The notes beneath the pieces were generated by a model that had not been told where the DNA came from, made no database searches, and saw only the letters and a list, made by a program, of their open reading frames with translations. From Panorpa germanica (Eukaryota; Arthropoda; Insecta; Mecoptera; Panorpidae): a stretch of DNA of 64,000 bases. The DNA is taken from the NCBI GenBank assembly GCA_963678705.1, contig OY783220.1, positions 8,267,001 to 8,331,000 on the forward strand, read 5' to 3'. This document shows positions 24,592 through 40,426 of this stretch, piece by piece. The number at the start of each line of letters is the position of its first letter. The first letter of the stretch is position 1. The position numbers were made by a program, and so were the translations under genes.

Positions 24592-26543
24592 TTACAAAAT
24601 AATTGAGAAATCAAAAGATTCTTCTGAGAATAAGTATTCATTATACATAACTGTAATTTGAGACAGCATACTCGTAAGCATTTTCAAGTATTGCTGATTC
24701 TTATGGTTGTATACAACTAAAACGTATAAACATAAAGGTGTACACACTAATACAACATTAAAACAAGCCATTAACCTAATTTGAACGTTTCCCAGTTGCG
24801 TTTCACATTCACTCCACATCATCAAGATAACAAACGCGTCATTTTTCATATTTGGGGAAACTAAACATTCCTTTAGAGATGTAGTCCTTACCCCTGGGAG
24901 TTATGCAATTATATTTACGTTTCATTGCACACGCACATAAACACGAACAAAAACAGTTAAATACCTACACAAAGGTCTACACGTGTGCGTGTTTCACAGC
25001 AATCACCATTTAGGAGAACGTGTACATGGGACATACCTCGACAATCGATTTGGAGTCATGGTCATTAGCAATTGTGTACACTGACACTGATGACTGACTC
25101 TATGTAGGATTGTAGCATTTGTATATAATCATTATTTGGTAAATTATCGATAAATGGAACGCATTTAAGTATTGGTATTTAGCATCTAATAAATTTAACT
25201 TTAATGGCTCGAAACATCGATTCTCTTATACATTTTCTCGAAGAAACTCGTAAAATTGATAGTCAAAAGGTCTTTACGCACACATCAGTGCCGTGGCGTT
25301 TAGTGCCAGTGAAAAATAATATTTTGTACTAAGCTATTCGTACTTGTCAGTATTTCTCCTGGTTAAAAGCGACACTGCACTGATGCGTCAATCACATGTG
25401 CAGCATTGACATTTATATATTTCCAATCATACATTGACGCTTTTTAGACATGTTTTTATATATTTATTTATTTATTTGCCTTGACTTTTATTCGTCATAG
25501 CCATCATCAAACATTTTTTATACATATTTAACATTTTATATTTCTATTTTACAAATTTCTAAATATTTAAATAATTCACTAATTAATTTTGAATCACTTA
25601 ACAAAAATTTAGTATTAACAGGAAAAGTTTTAACCACATCTAATATATCACTATTGAATTTTGATCTTTCTAAATTATAATTTATACATTCAAATATAAT
25701 ATGATCCAAAGTTCCTTCTTCACCAGATTGACATCTATCGTCGGATTTAATATTAATTTTGTACAGGTGAGCTGGAGTTTTACAATGATTACTTTTGATT
25801 CTGATTATAGTTGATATAATTTTGCGGGACTCATTTCTAAACCGTCTTTTCTTACTTAAATTTGGATGAAACATATAATAATCTCTTCCTTTTAACTGAC
25901 TTTTGTTAATGAAATCTTTTTAGACATGAGTGTATTAGATTTATTGAACTCTTATAGTAACGAAAACTTTGCGACGTATTAGAGTATGTTTATTATATTC
26001 GATTGTTTCCAGTATGTCAGTAAATGCACAATTGGTTTAAGACAAGCAACTTTTTTTGTAGACCAGATCCAGTTAAAACTGTCTCATATATTTTTCATAA
26101 ACATATAAATCTAGCTGCGTGGATTCGTAATAGTAACAAAGCATACCGATGTATTAAATTTCCAACAAATGGACCAACTAGCTTGCGACTTAATGAATCG
26201 TAAGAAAATATTTCATAGACTAAAACGAAAAACTCCACAAGATTTAATTAGTCTAATCTAATTATTGTATTCTTTGACTTTGATGTGTCATTGGACACCG
26301 TACAAGCCTATTCTACGTTACATAAATATTGCTGAATCTCTTCATAGACAGATTGCATTATCTCCTTGTTAAATAAAAAAAACAACAAAGTACAACAACT
26401 CCTCTTAATTTATAGGCAGATAAACATTGACTTACCCTCCGCATTACCCGAAGTGAAAACGATGAAGTTTTCATGTTAATTGTGTTAAGTTCTTGGTAAC
26501 GAAGGGGAAAAGAGTCCAACCTAATTGGTCACGTCGAACAGTT
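24592..26543 (-). CDS. Candidate three-exon gene, small protein with one hydrophobic segment
   Basis: Candidate exon 1 (26436-26543) lies between a strong acceptor TTTTTTTCTTTTCAG and a strong donor GGAGG|GTAAGT; it contains ATG at 26474 and 13 codons (MKTSSFSLRVMRR), ending in phase 0. Candidate exon 2 (25037-25093) has 19 codons including YTIANDHDSKSIVE and a donor GTATGT, phase 0 at both ends. Candidate exon 3 (24592-24870) has 92 codons plus stop, with a hydrophobic stretch of about 22 residues containing VVLVCTPLCLYVLVVY. The spliced product would be 124 residues. The acceptors of exons 2 and 3 are weak and no poly-A signal was noticed, so the chain is speculative; exon 1 is the best supported part, and its acceptor means it would be preceded by a noncoding exon. 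A fresh LINE sits in the proposed intron 1. No family recognised. Confidence 0.25.
25453..25915 (-). mobile_element. 5'-truncated jockey-like LINE with 13-base target duplication
   Basis: CTTTTTAGACATG occurs perfectly at 25440-25452 and 25916-25928. Between them, on the minus strand, lie 126 open codons, a short 3' UTR and a TAAA-type tail (on plus, ATTTATTTATTTATTTG). The perfect duplication and undamaged frame indicate a fairly recent insertion. Confidence 0.85.
25536..25915 (-). CDS. LINE ORF2 C-terminal fragment
   Basis: The frame is open from the truncation point to the stop (126 residues). It contains TPAHLYKINI followed by a knuckle CQSGEEGTLDHIIFEC, the C-terminal signature of jockey-group LINEs. 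No reverse transcriptase or endonuclease is present, so it is inactive. The same signature appears at 63773-64000. Confidence 0.8.
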
Positions 26544-26643
26544 CTGAAAAGAAAAAAACATTTATATATTATTCATTCAAAAATATACAATGTTTAATTT
26601 GTTTACTTAAATTTATTTCGAAAACCAAGTTATAAATGGTAAT

Positions 26644-26820
26644 CAGAGCCGGATTTAGCTTAGATGAGGCCTTTAACACTCTAAATTGAATTGGTCCTTT
26701 CTTATTGAATTTCAGCGAGGTATTTACATTTAGTAGTCAGAGTTTTCTAGCTTAAAATTAACATGTATGCAGGAATGCCCGGCTATAGGCTCGGCAGAAT
26801 TTTGCACGGCCAATCTGTGT
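26644..26820 (+). mobile_element. Possible hAT-like terminus
   Basis: CAGAGCCGGATTTAGC resembles hAT ends (CAG-G-GCCGG). No partner end or 8-base duplication was found, so the extent is a guess. Confidence 0.25.
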
Positions 26821-27035
26821 TAAAAGTCTTAAATGTAATTGTAAACAGTCTGTAGAAGACTAAAGAAAGGTGACGATTTGACAAAATACAATTGATTTTG
26901 GCACTTTAAAAAAAAGTTACGAATTGAATTTTTGATACGGAAAAATATCATATTTATTACGCGAAACCTAATGTAAAATATGGCAACCCTAGTTGTATTC
27001 CATCGTAAACTACTGAGATCCATGGTAGTTTACCT

Positions 27036-27271
27036 CCCAGTAAACAATTTGGTGAAGTGTCCTATTTAGTGACGTTTCTATGACTATTTCACTTCAATTA
27101 TAGTTCGCATCAACTTTATCTCCATTTGTATTCCGACAGTTGGAGTGGTTTCGATCTGTAGCCGATAAAACAGACATTTCATATCTTTCAGATCTTTCAT
27201 GACAAAAAAATCATACGCATCTCCAATATGATGTCAAAGTGACTCCAAAATGTTCCAAAATGTTTACTGGG
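27036..27271 (-). mobile_element. MITE family B, complete, reversed
   Basis: Starts CCCAGTAAACAATTTGGTG and ends AAAATGTTTACTGGG. Inverted ends are perfect over 11 bases. A short duplication TCCAAAATGT appears twice at the right end. Confidence 0.85.
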
Positions 27272-27902
27272 CTAGTTTATCAGTAAGTGCGACTCTGATA
27301 GTAATAACATCTAACTAGTAAAAACGACCAAGCTAAGTTCTAAATATTTAAAACATATCATCTCAAATTTCTATTACGCATAACCTAAAAACTTAATAGA
27401 TTTATCTCTATATAATATAATTAATTTTTATGTATATTTTACATAAGTGCTTATTATAGGTCACATACAATTTTTACGTAAGAATTACATGTTTCTGTTT
27501 ATAGATATAGAAATGTTATAATACACTTTCATAAAAATATCTTTCTTATAAAAAATTTATACTTTTATATACGAATATATTTTAAATTAGATTTACGTAA
27601 TATTATTATAGAAAGATGTTGTGTTAACTTTATGTAAAATATGCTTTATTAAAAAAATGTATACGCATATATTTCCGTGTAAGACAAAACATGGATGTTC
27701 CTTTTATAATCTTGTAATATTTAATCTAAAAAGTTTTACTTTATTGCTAATCTAAATGCCTTTAATCCTTAACTCTTTGTTTTATAATATTTATTTTATA
27801 ATGAAGAGGTTATAATACTTAAAAAGATGCTCTTAAGAAGTTACAGACATTCAAAAAGCGTATTAAGTAAAATTGTTTACGTAACAGACAACTTTTGATA
27901 TG
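27272..27902. other. Very AT-rich stretch, nothing recognised
   Basis: No coding frame or element terminus was seen. Confidence 0.4.
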
Positions 27903-27905
27903 TTA

Positions 27906-28566
27906 GGCCTGTCTCAGTATGGGACCGTATTTAAGCGAATTTCTGCCGGACGTATACGGGCTACTACGCTTTACCTATCGGAACCATGTAAATGTAATGA
28001 GATCGCTCTGGAGCTCTCAGACTGCACGCTACAAAGCAGTCCGAATACGGGCGGCACTACCTCGCACATTAGAAGCGTATAAAGGCGAATTTTATCCAAG
28101 CGTTACCACTACTACAACGATACCCTTTGTAAATGCAAAAAGCCGCGTCAGACTGGAGGGGATACCTAAGATCGCCTTTTGTTACGCTGCAATACGCGGT
28201 CAAATGAAATCTATCGGCGACATGGGTATGTTCTGCATGCAATTTATGTTTGTATTTCAGTGAATCATGGGCACGGATGCCCATACCAATAGGATAGAAC
28301 TAAATTTAAATTCACGCCCACCAGAACTCAGATATATAATAAATGCTAAAGTCCCTTTAATACCAGTAGTGTATCGATAAAAATTAAAGTTAAAGTGTGC
28401 TCTCATGATAAATTATATAAGTGTTAAAGAACTCCAATACACCCCCTAATACACGACTACAGACATCTGTGACACACATAGGCGGTTTGCTTTGTAGCTC
28501 ATTCAAACCGCCGATTTACGTCCGAATACGCCGTCGCTTAAATACGGTCCCATACTGAGACAGGCC
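27906..28566 (+). mobile_element. PIF/Harbinger-like MITE with perfect 33-base ends
   Basis: Both ends share a perfect inverted repeat of 33 bases beginning GGCCTGTCTCAGTATGGGAC. TTA lies on both sides (27903-27905 and 28567-28569), the 3-base target duplication typical of PIF/Harbinger elements. The 661-base interior has no transposase; its short frames are not coding. Related, degraded sequence occurs at 50099-50275 and 57327-57800. Family assignment rests on the TTA duplication and GGCC start. Confidence 0.8.
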
Positions 28567-28569
28567 TTA

Positions 28570-29469
28570 GATAAACGCTGAATGCGCGTAATTTTGTTAC
28601 GTCGGTTAAATAATAGTTAGTGTTGTTACATAAAACTTCACAACTATTTTATATAATATTTACATTCGTATTAAGTGGGTTACAACGAGAACTAACATCA
28701 TAATCTTGTGATAACAAGAATTTCAATTAAAACGTATATAAACATGCCTTACTATTGATTTGTCTCCAATTCATAAAGGAAAATTTAGAAATTGTTGATT
28801 ACTGATTAATAAATTAAAATCACAGAAAAAATAATAATCGAAAATGGTTTGCTAATAAAAGTTAAATCGAATGTATGCTATAAAGCCCACTTTCATAATC
28901 GATTCCCAGACGAAAATGTGTTAACTAATTTAGGTTTTTAAAAGTCGTGTAATAAAAAAGCGAGAAAAGAAATTTCAAATTCCAGACGCCATTAGCATTA
29001 CGTTTTATATTATCTCTTTCGGTGTTATCCTAAAAGGATAATTATATTTGTTATTAATTTAGCTTGGGGTATAATCCAAATAGCAAGAAATAGAGCTATA
29101 ACTTTTACATTAGAGCCCTGCGATCCCTAATTAAGCTCTAATTGGTTCCTGAACCATCAGTCGTAACTACGAGTATATCAGCTTCTACGACCCCGTATAT
29201 TCCTGGTAAAAGGAAAGTGAGGGGGTGAGGGGAGCTAATGGTAATGTTGGAAACATGGACAAAATGTTGTCAATGAACCCGTAATCTGTCAAACAGGTTA
29301 ACGATATGCGAATTTGATTTACAAGGATAATTTCTATATTCATATACCAATATATTGATCAACTTAATCAAAAACTTAAGTGTAAATCGATTTAAATGAC
29401 TAATTTGAATACATTAAATACCTATGTAACATACCTAAACTATTCATCTCTCGGATCTGAACTTTTAAA
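28570..29469. other. Intergenic stretch, nothing recognised
   Basis: A slightly GC-richer patch at 29100-29290 has no frame or splice signals that I can support. Confidence 0.35.
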
Positions 29470-29965
29470 ATGGGCCTGTGTCCTCATTTTTAGTGGTCGA
29501 TTTTTTAATTGTTGATTGAGATAGATGTTAATAAATGTATATTGGCGTTTTTATTTTAATTAATATCTAAATGTTGACGGAGATATAGTAATTAAAAATT
29601 CCAATTGTAGTTTTAGCGCTAGAAATGGTCGGCCATATTTATGACGTAATATGTCTGTACTATTAAGAGTAGATCAGTTATTTTTTCTATGGATAAGAGT
29701 TTTGTGTTGAATATGCTATCTCTTTTACGCTCTGTTGTAAAAAAGGGATAGCAACTAAGCGGACGTGATGTCACATGTCTTGGAATGTTCTATAGCGTTG
29801 AATCCCTTTAATAATTAAAGGGACAATATGACTTTTTTAATAGTTAATATCTCCTAACATATAAGGAGTTATTAAAAAATAAATGAACATTTGAGGTTCT
29901 AGTAACCCACTTTATCGATATATAGTACAATTTTGTAGAAATTAAGACATAGTACACAAGCCCAT
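29470..29965 (+). mobile_element. MITE family A, 496-base internally deleted copy
   Basis: Both ends are present (ATGGGCCTGTGTCC and ACACAAGCCCAT). Internally it jumps from GGTCGGCCATATTT to a different segment with GTCTGTACTATTAAGAGTAG that is also found in the copy at 58682-58942, defining a subfamily. Confidence 0.85.
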
Positions 29966-30108
29966 TCCAGACATTACAAGCTCGCACTAATAAAATAATA
30001 TTGTTTATGTAAAACTAACTGAACATCAGTAGTGATTAATTAGTTGCTAGTAATTCAGGCGTTAAAATATCAGAACTTCTGTTCACTTATTTGTGTTTTA
30101 ATTTCTTT

Positions 30109-30340
30109 AGATGACACAATGACGGCATACTACTATGTCTTCAGGTTTGATACCAGGTCAGTTGTTACCAAGTTTATTAAATTGTGTGTTTAATAGTTTA
30201 TAAGTATAAACTTGTTAGCCAACGTGCAGCCCACAAATGTGGCCTTGACACCATAAACACTGGCAATACAGTAGAGGAGTTCGGTGAATAGTAATAACTC
30301 AGCATTGGAAATAGGTCAACGTTAAATAAATTAAACAAAT
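30109..30340 (+). mobile_element. tRNA-derived SINE, nearly full length
   Basis: Starts GATGACACAATGACGGCATAC, has a degraded B-box GGTTTGATACC, the linker GTTGTTACCAAGTTTATTAA, the body CACCATAAACACTGGCAA, and the tail GTTAAATAAATTAAACAAAT. It directly precedes a family A MITE. Confidence 0.6.
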
Positions 30341-30354
30341 AATTTTGTTGGAAT

Positions 30355-30855
30355 AACTAAATGTTGACGGATATATAGCAATTAAAAATTTGAATTGTAG
30401 TTTTAGTGCTAGAAATGGTCGGCCATATTTGTATGACGTGAAATGCTTTTTAACGTCACTTATTTGTTGATTAGGTTAGTGCTGTGGTAATGTTTTGTAG
30501 TTGTTGGTAGTCGAAATAATCAAGTCAAGTCAAAGAACAATAAGTTTTTATTTTATTTAACCCTGTTACGGCAGACTAGCTGTCAATAATATTTGATATT
30601 TTGATATATAAATACATATAGCAGAGATTTATGAGCTGTAGGGTTGTCAGCGGTTTTGATGTCACATACATTTGGAATGTGTACAACGTTGAAGCCCTTT
30701 AATAATTAAAGAGACAAAATGACTTTTTAATTGTTAATATCTCTTAACATATAAGGAGTTATTAAAAAATAGTTGAACATTTGAGGATCTAGTAACCCGC
30801 TTTATCAATATATAGTACAGTTTTATAGAAAATAAGACATAGGACACAAGCCCAT
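30355..30855 (+). mobile_element. MITE family A, 5'-truncated copy
   Basis: Begins inside the left arm at CTAAATGTTGACGGATATA and continues to the intact right end AGGACACAAGCCCAT. It lacks the first about 110 bases and a small segment near TTAACCCTG. Confidence 0.8.
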
Positions 30856-32652
30856 TGTTCCATTTACAAGTTGAATTAAGTCTTAACAAATAACTTACGA
30901 AACGTTGCACATAAGGTAACATTGTTTACATAACAGGTAACTTTTGTTATGTTACGTAAATCCTAAATACACGTAACTGTGTTTACCGGGAAATATTCAT
31001 TTTGACAACAACTTTGAGTTTTGCTTTTATAACTTGTTAAATAAATCTATTCTTCATCGTGTTACATAACAATTAACGTAATTAACAATTAAACGCGTTT
31101 GAAATTCACCTCTATTCCATGTACATACAGTACATAAAGCTGGGAATGTAATTTTATGTACATAAAAATCAGCGAGCGTGTTGGGGTTCATGTTCTCTGC
31201 CTATTCTCTATACTATAACTCAAAAGCGATCAATATTTTCTTCGTAGCCACTTTAACCTGATGATCACGTAACCAGAACGAGGAGAACCTCAGCCTCTCA
31301 GCCTCTCAGTCTCTCAGTTCTGAGCTAGACATGATGGCGTTAGAAACATCTCCAACAACGCACCCTCTGCACGTTCTGCAGCCCAGCAACAAGTATCACA
31401 TTCATATAAATATTTTATTAACAGCATTAAGTACAATTCTAAAAAACGTGGAATAACCATTTTATTCTTAATATCCTTATAATATATTTGATAAATAATT
31501 AAATTTTATACATATAATAAAATTCAGCAACAAGTTGCAATATATTAATAAAGCAAATAAATAAAAAAACACATTATTTATTTCATAGAAAAATACATTT
31601 AATATATTTTCATTCACAATTAGTAGTAGATAATACATATATAATATCGAGGCACAATTAGCATAAAATACGAGTATTAAAAGCAATAAAGATAAAGAAG
31701 ATACATCAAATACATTTAAAGCCAAATTAATAATAGAAAAAGTTTCAAAAGCTTTCACATTTCATAGGTATAACCTAAAACATAAATACATCGATTAAAG
31801 CTCAATTACAGAGTACGATTATTTTAAAAACACAAATAGTTAGTTAGCGGTGTCATAAATACCAACAAAGAACTTCGTTTTTATCCTGTCTGCAACAGTT
31901 GCACGTAGCTCAATCTTTAATAAAATTATCCTTCCTCATAACTGCTGACGAAGCCAGATGATCTACGCCTGGTTCACTTAAATCGTAGTTATTTATTAGA
32001 AACACTGTGTAATCTTATTAATTTAAAGAGAGTACTGTTCTCCAAGGGAACTACCACAATACTGACTAAGCTACATACATCTACAACATGTAGAGAAGCT
32101 ACAGACGTAGAGACGATGCTACAGACTACGCTACGGAGCTACGGGTCTACGGAACACGCCCAAGTTAACCGTTAACCTACCCCTGTCACTCGCCAGGCGT
32201 GAAGCTGCGATTCTATGGGATTCCCTCCCTTCCCTTCGTCTGCTTTATTTTGTGATGTGATGTACCATCCTTATTCATTCTCTATATACTGCGAAAACAT
32301 AGAGTCCTATGCGTAGGACGTGGTGCTTTGACTTTATTACTTGATTTTATACTTCGTAAGAATCTACTGGTACAAATGACAAAAAAAAAATGAGCTCTAA
32401 AGAAAATGTAATAACGTGGGAGAAAATCCCCAGATTCAGATAGCCGGCTTGTCTGTTATCCGTCTTCTATATGGTGATCACACTCTACTCCGACTTGATA
32501 ATGCTGTTGGATTATTATGGAAAGTTTAAGGGGGGTTTCTATTTTGTTGGACTGAAAAAATACATTTGTTTTTTTTTTTTAGTTGATAAATTTTATGTTT
32601 TGGAAATATCTGATTCAAATTTTGGAGATATAGTTGCAGCGCATCAAGCTAT
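30856..32652. other. AT-rich stretch with short tandem repeats
   Basis: 31285-31325 holds CAGCCTCT-type octamer repeats, and 32090-32165 a CTACG-type array like that at 17340. Several AT-rich frames (e.g. 31477-31758 minus) have membrane-like composition only because of base content. No gene is supported. Confidence 0.35.
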
Positions 32653-32871
32653 CCTAGTAAACATTTTGAAGTCACTGGATGCGACTGATTTTTTTATCAT
32701 AAAAGAGTTCATTTACAGTTCAGTTTCTTACAGTCGTTCATATGAAATTTTATCGGCTACAAATGGCGAAACCACTCCATCTGTCGGAATACAAATGAAT
32801 ATAAAGTTGATGCGAACTATAATTGAAGTGCAATAGTGATAGAAACGTCAGAAAACAGCACAATTCACCAA
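32653..32871 (+). mobile_element. MITE family B, right end interrupted
   Basis: Left end CCTAGTAAACATTTTGAAG and the full interior are present up to AATTCACCAAA, where a family A element begins. The expected TGTTTACTGGG is not clearly found beyond the A element, so the right end was lost or altered. Confidence 0.75.
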
Positions 32872-33510
32872 ATGGGCTTGTGTCCTCATTTCTTAGTGGT
32901 CGATTTTTCAATTGTTGATTGAAGTTGATGTTAATAAATGTGTATTGACGTGTCTATTTTATTAAATATCTAAATGTTGACGGAGATATAACAATTAATA
33001 ATTTGAATTGTAGTTTTAGCGCTAGAGATGGTCGGCCATATTTGTATGACGTGAAATGCATTTTAACGTCAGTTATTTGTTGAGTAGGTCAGTGCTGTGG
33101 TAATGTTTTGTAGCTGTTGGTAGTCGAAATAATCATCTCAAGTCAAAGAATAATAAGTTTTTATTTTATTTAACCCTGCTAAGGCAGACATAATATTGTA
33201 ATTTTATTAATCCTTGAAATAGCTGTAAATAATATTTGATATTTTGATATATAAATACATATAGCAGAGATTTATGAGCTGTAAGGTTGGTATCCTTACA
33301 CAAGGATTGTGATGCCACATGCACTTGGAATGTGTACAACGTTGAATCCCTTTAATAATTAAAGAGACAAAATGTTTTTTTTTAATTGTTAATATCTCCT
33401 AACATATAAGGAGTTATTAAAAAATAATTGAACATTTGAGGTTCTAGTAACCCACTTTATCAATATATAGTACACTTTTATAGAAATTAAGATATAGGAC
33501 ACAAGCCCAT
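32872..33510 (+). mobile_element. MITE family A, full-length copy
   Basis: 639 bases with inverted ends ATGGGCTTGTGTCCT and ATAGGACACAAGCCCAT. Carries the family core TAGCGCTAGAGATGGTCGGC and the conserved right arm ATATAAGGAGTTATTAAAAA. It is the best reference copy here. No coding capacity. Confidence 0.9.
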
Positions 33511-34400
33511 TGTAGAATATCCCCTTAAATCCTACCATGTAACCTAGGCTAATGCTAGGGACAAACTAATATGCATATTCATAAGGCAGTCAAAACAGCA
33601 ATGTCAATACGATATTTGAATATTGACACACAAGGTTCTTAGCTGAATCTTTAGCAATATATTGATTTTGTGCTGAAGAATCCGAATTTTATTTACTCGT
33701 TTGTCACTGATGTTAGCAAGCAGTTGAATTACTTCAAAGCCTTAAGCTGTTCCTGGTCCCGTTTCTTGATATTATGTCTTTTGGTAAAGTAAAGCTAGCC
33801 ATTTTAGTACGGTGTACAGCTACGTGCCATTTTTAATTTTTAATTTTAATTTTATTTATATTTAATATTTCCATATTGTAAATCTTCTATATTTCGTATG
33901 TTAAATGGCACGCCTCGTAATACCAACGCTGACACTTCAATGCATGCGCACAAAGCAACTTCTTCTGTGCTTATTTTCGTTTTTTTCTCTTGCTTTGCCA
34001 GTTGTAACAAAACGGAAAAATATAATAAAGCAGTTTCAATTATAAACATTCTCAAGAGTTGCTTTTACATCAATCGTCCAAATTCTACCTTATATTTTGA
34101 AGAAAACTTCAAGTTTAATCTGTACCCGATTTCCTGAACCGGAAGTCAAGAACCAAACACCAATTATTAATTAATTAATAACTAGATATAAATTAATTTA
34201 AAAAGTCACTAGCTTCAGTAGCGTGTATAGCTTGAAAATATATTATTTTAATAAAAAAAAAAACATTCAATCGTCGAATTTATTGAAAATATTGTTTATT
34301 ACTCATAAAAATGTAATGACAGCTTTATAGTGTCCTCAAAATATTTAGTACCAAGCGTTAAAACTTTAAAGCGGCGTTGATGACAGATCGTTAACTATAG
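33511..34400. other. Intergenic stretch, nothing recognised
   Basis: Overlapping short frames on both strands at 33850-34140 lack splice or homology support. Confidence 0.35.
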
Positions 34401-34828
34401 CCCAGTAAACATTTGAAGTTCCAATCAAGAAATTAATTCTTTTTCACTCAGATTTCAGAATATTCTTATTCGGTTCGAATCTCTATTCAGAAGAATATAC
34501 CTTTTTTATCCAACATCATACAATTATATGAAAACATAGTTGTTGTTTCTTTTACATTTGAGAATATTTATTTTAGTAAAGATAGAAATCGCTAGAAAAT
34601 CATAGAAAAAGAAACAAGATGTATCTGTTTCTGTTACACTTTAATGGTTTATTTGCAACTTCATTCAATACTGGAACGGTAGTGAGGCCAGGTTAAGTGA
34701 TTTTTCAATTTGTAGTTCATATCACTGACATTCCTTGAACTAGTGAAATCAAATTGAATTCTTTCATGACAAAAATATCATACGCATCTTCAATATGATG
34801 TCAAAGTGACTCCAAAATGTTGACTGGG
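34401..34828 (-). mobile_element. MITE family B, long rearranged copy
   Basis: Left CCCAGTAAACATTTGAAG and right TCCAAAATGTTGACTGGG. The right 90 bases match family B in reverse; the left and middle are divergent, with an extra segment near GGTAGTGAGGCCAGG. Confidence 0.7.
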
Positions 34829-35702
34829 TTTCCAGTTAATGTATTTAGTAATCTAGTTTAGATTTTAGAATGTAGAGAGCTTATATTAATTATATAGATA
34901 AAAGATACTAATGATAATAAAAGAATATTTTTATTTAAACTCTTAGTTCATAATTTTATTATATTATATATTTTTATTTGGAATACAAATTGAATAGAAT
35001 TACATAATTTTTTTTAAAAATACAATCATTTTTATTTATTACATTTATAAAGTATAAAATATTATCATATCAATAAAATAATATCAATATCACAGTTAAT
35101 TGAAAACTGAAATATTTTAAAAAATACAAAATATTTCAACGTTTTCATTACCAACCAATACATTTATTCTAGTTTTATGGTTTGAATATATAATAATAGG
35201 TAAGAATCTTTAATAACTGGTTTGAATTTCTGTTAGCTACAGGAATTTGAATTATATTATTTGATATAACAATAATATAGAATTGAATATGTATATACAA
35301 AAGTTAAACAGATTTTCATAGGCTTCTATAAAAAATGTATCAATTAATACGGTATTAAACCAAAGAACATATAAACAAATTGACTAAAGAAAAAGAATAG
35401 ATAGTTGAAAACGAAGATGTAGTTAAATAGTTTACTGATGAAACATTTTTAAACACTGTTATGTAGCATTTACATATAATTTACGTAAAAACGTATCACC
35501 TATAAAATATTATGCAGATGCAAATGCTATATAGCTAGGTTGATAAAATAAATATCAGAACTCATCAATGTAGAGTTTAAGTGAGTTAATAAAAAAGAAG
35601 CATTCCGGCAATTAATAATGTTAACATAACATTATTAAATATTAATAGAGTTTCGAATAATTCCGTCGACAACAAAAAATAATATTGCTTATTATTGAAA
35701 AA

Positions 35703-35786
35703 CAGTGTTGTAAAATATTGTGTCTAGTTATAGTAACTATAGTTACATTTTTTGATCAAAAAGTATCTAAATATGCTACAACACTG
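35703..35786. mobile_element. 84-base hAT-like micro-MITE
   Basis: Ends CAGTGTTGTAAAATAT and ATATGCTACAACACTG are inverted repeats around a TAGTTATAGTAACTATAG core. Flanks TTGAAAAA and TTGAAATA match at 7 of 8 positions, as expected of a hAT target duplication. Confidence 0.65.
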
Positions 35787-36134
35787 TTGAAATAGATGAT
35801 TTATAATCAGTGTATATCTAGATATTGTACAAATGAAGACTTTCTTAACAATTGTTTTAAACTAAAAATATTTAACGCATTCATACAATTAACAACTAAT
35901 CACAATTGATTTTCTGAGATGAAAGTAAAAGTTGAAAAACAATTATTACTTTTAGCAAGGCAGTGTTGTTTTGTCATGATGTATACCATATTGAATAACT
36001 TAGCATATTCGACTGATTAATAAATGTTTATGGCGTATAAATTAACTCGCAAAAATGCGATAGTATCATATTCTAATTGGAATTCGACTTAAAGTAATAT
36101 TTAATCCTACTTAACATTGCACTATTACATACTC

Positions 36135-36158
36135 GTATATATATATATATATATATAT
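36135..36158. repeat. TA dinucleotide microsatellite
   Basis: About 12 uninterrupted TA units. Confidence 0.9.
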
Positions 36159-36509
36159 CTAATTATTACTATCTTCTAAAAAGAGTAAAATAATTTAGAA
36201 AGTATTGTCTGTGATGCATTGATGAAAAGGTTAAATGATGTTTCAAGAAATGTAGGCTTACATTTATCCATACAAGCATCACAGCGTCACACTTTTGACT
36301 ATCACCAACATAATTTTACAATTACTATGGTTAAAATAAAGTTATTGTTCAAAATGTTCAATTGGTTGGTGGCAATAACAAACGTCACAACCATCAACAT
36401 AATCAAATTGCAATATTTAAAACTTTTAAGGAAATATCATTCTAAAGTCCAGTCGATTGCAAATAAGCAAAATAAAACTTTAAAATATGTTTAACACATT
36501 CAACACAAT

Positions 36510-40426
<3,917 letters not shown>

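Larger units (their letters stand above)
34829..36509. other. AT-rich stretch downstream of the metalloproteinase
   Basis: Probably contains the 3' UTR of the minus-strand metalloproteinase near 36.1-36.5 kb, though no poly-A signal could be fixed. It also holds a tiny hAT-like MITE (35703-35786) and a TA microsatellite (36135-36158). Confidence 0.4.

Noticed and set aside
27919-28263. 114-codon and overlapping frames on both strands
   Set aside because: They lie inside the Harbinger-like MITE, show no transposase motif and are not kept open in the related copies.
31477-31758. 93-codon minus frame resembling a membrane protein
   Set aside because: Hydrophobic residues follow from the very high T content; no start context, splice or promoter support.
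32471-32836. 121-codon plus-strand open frame
   Set aside because: Its second half is family B MITE sequence, which is noncoding in other copies and has stops in this frame there.
36219-36494. 91-codon plus-strand frame just past the metalloproteinase stop
   Set aside because: AT-rich, no motif, and probably within the antisense of the 3' UTR.
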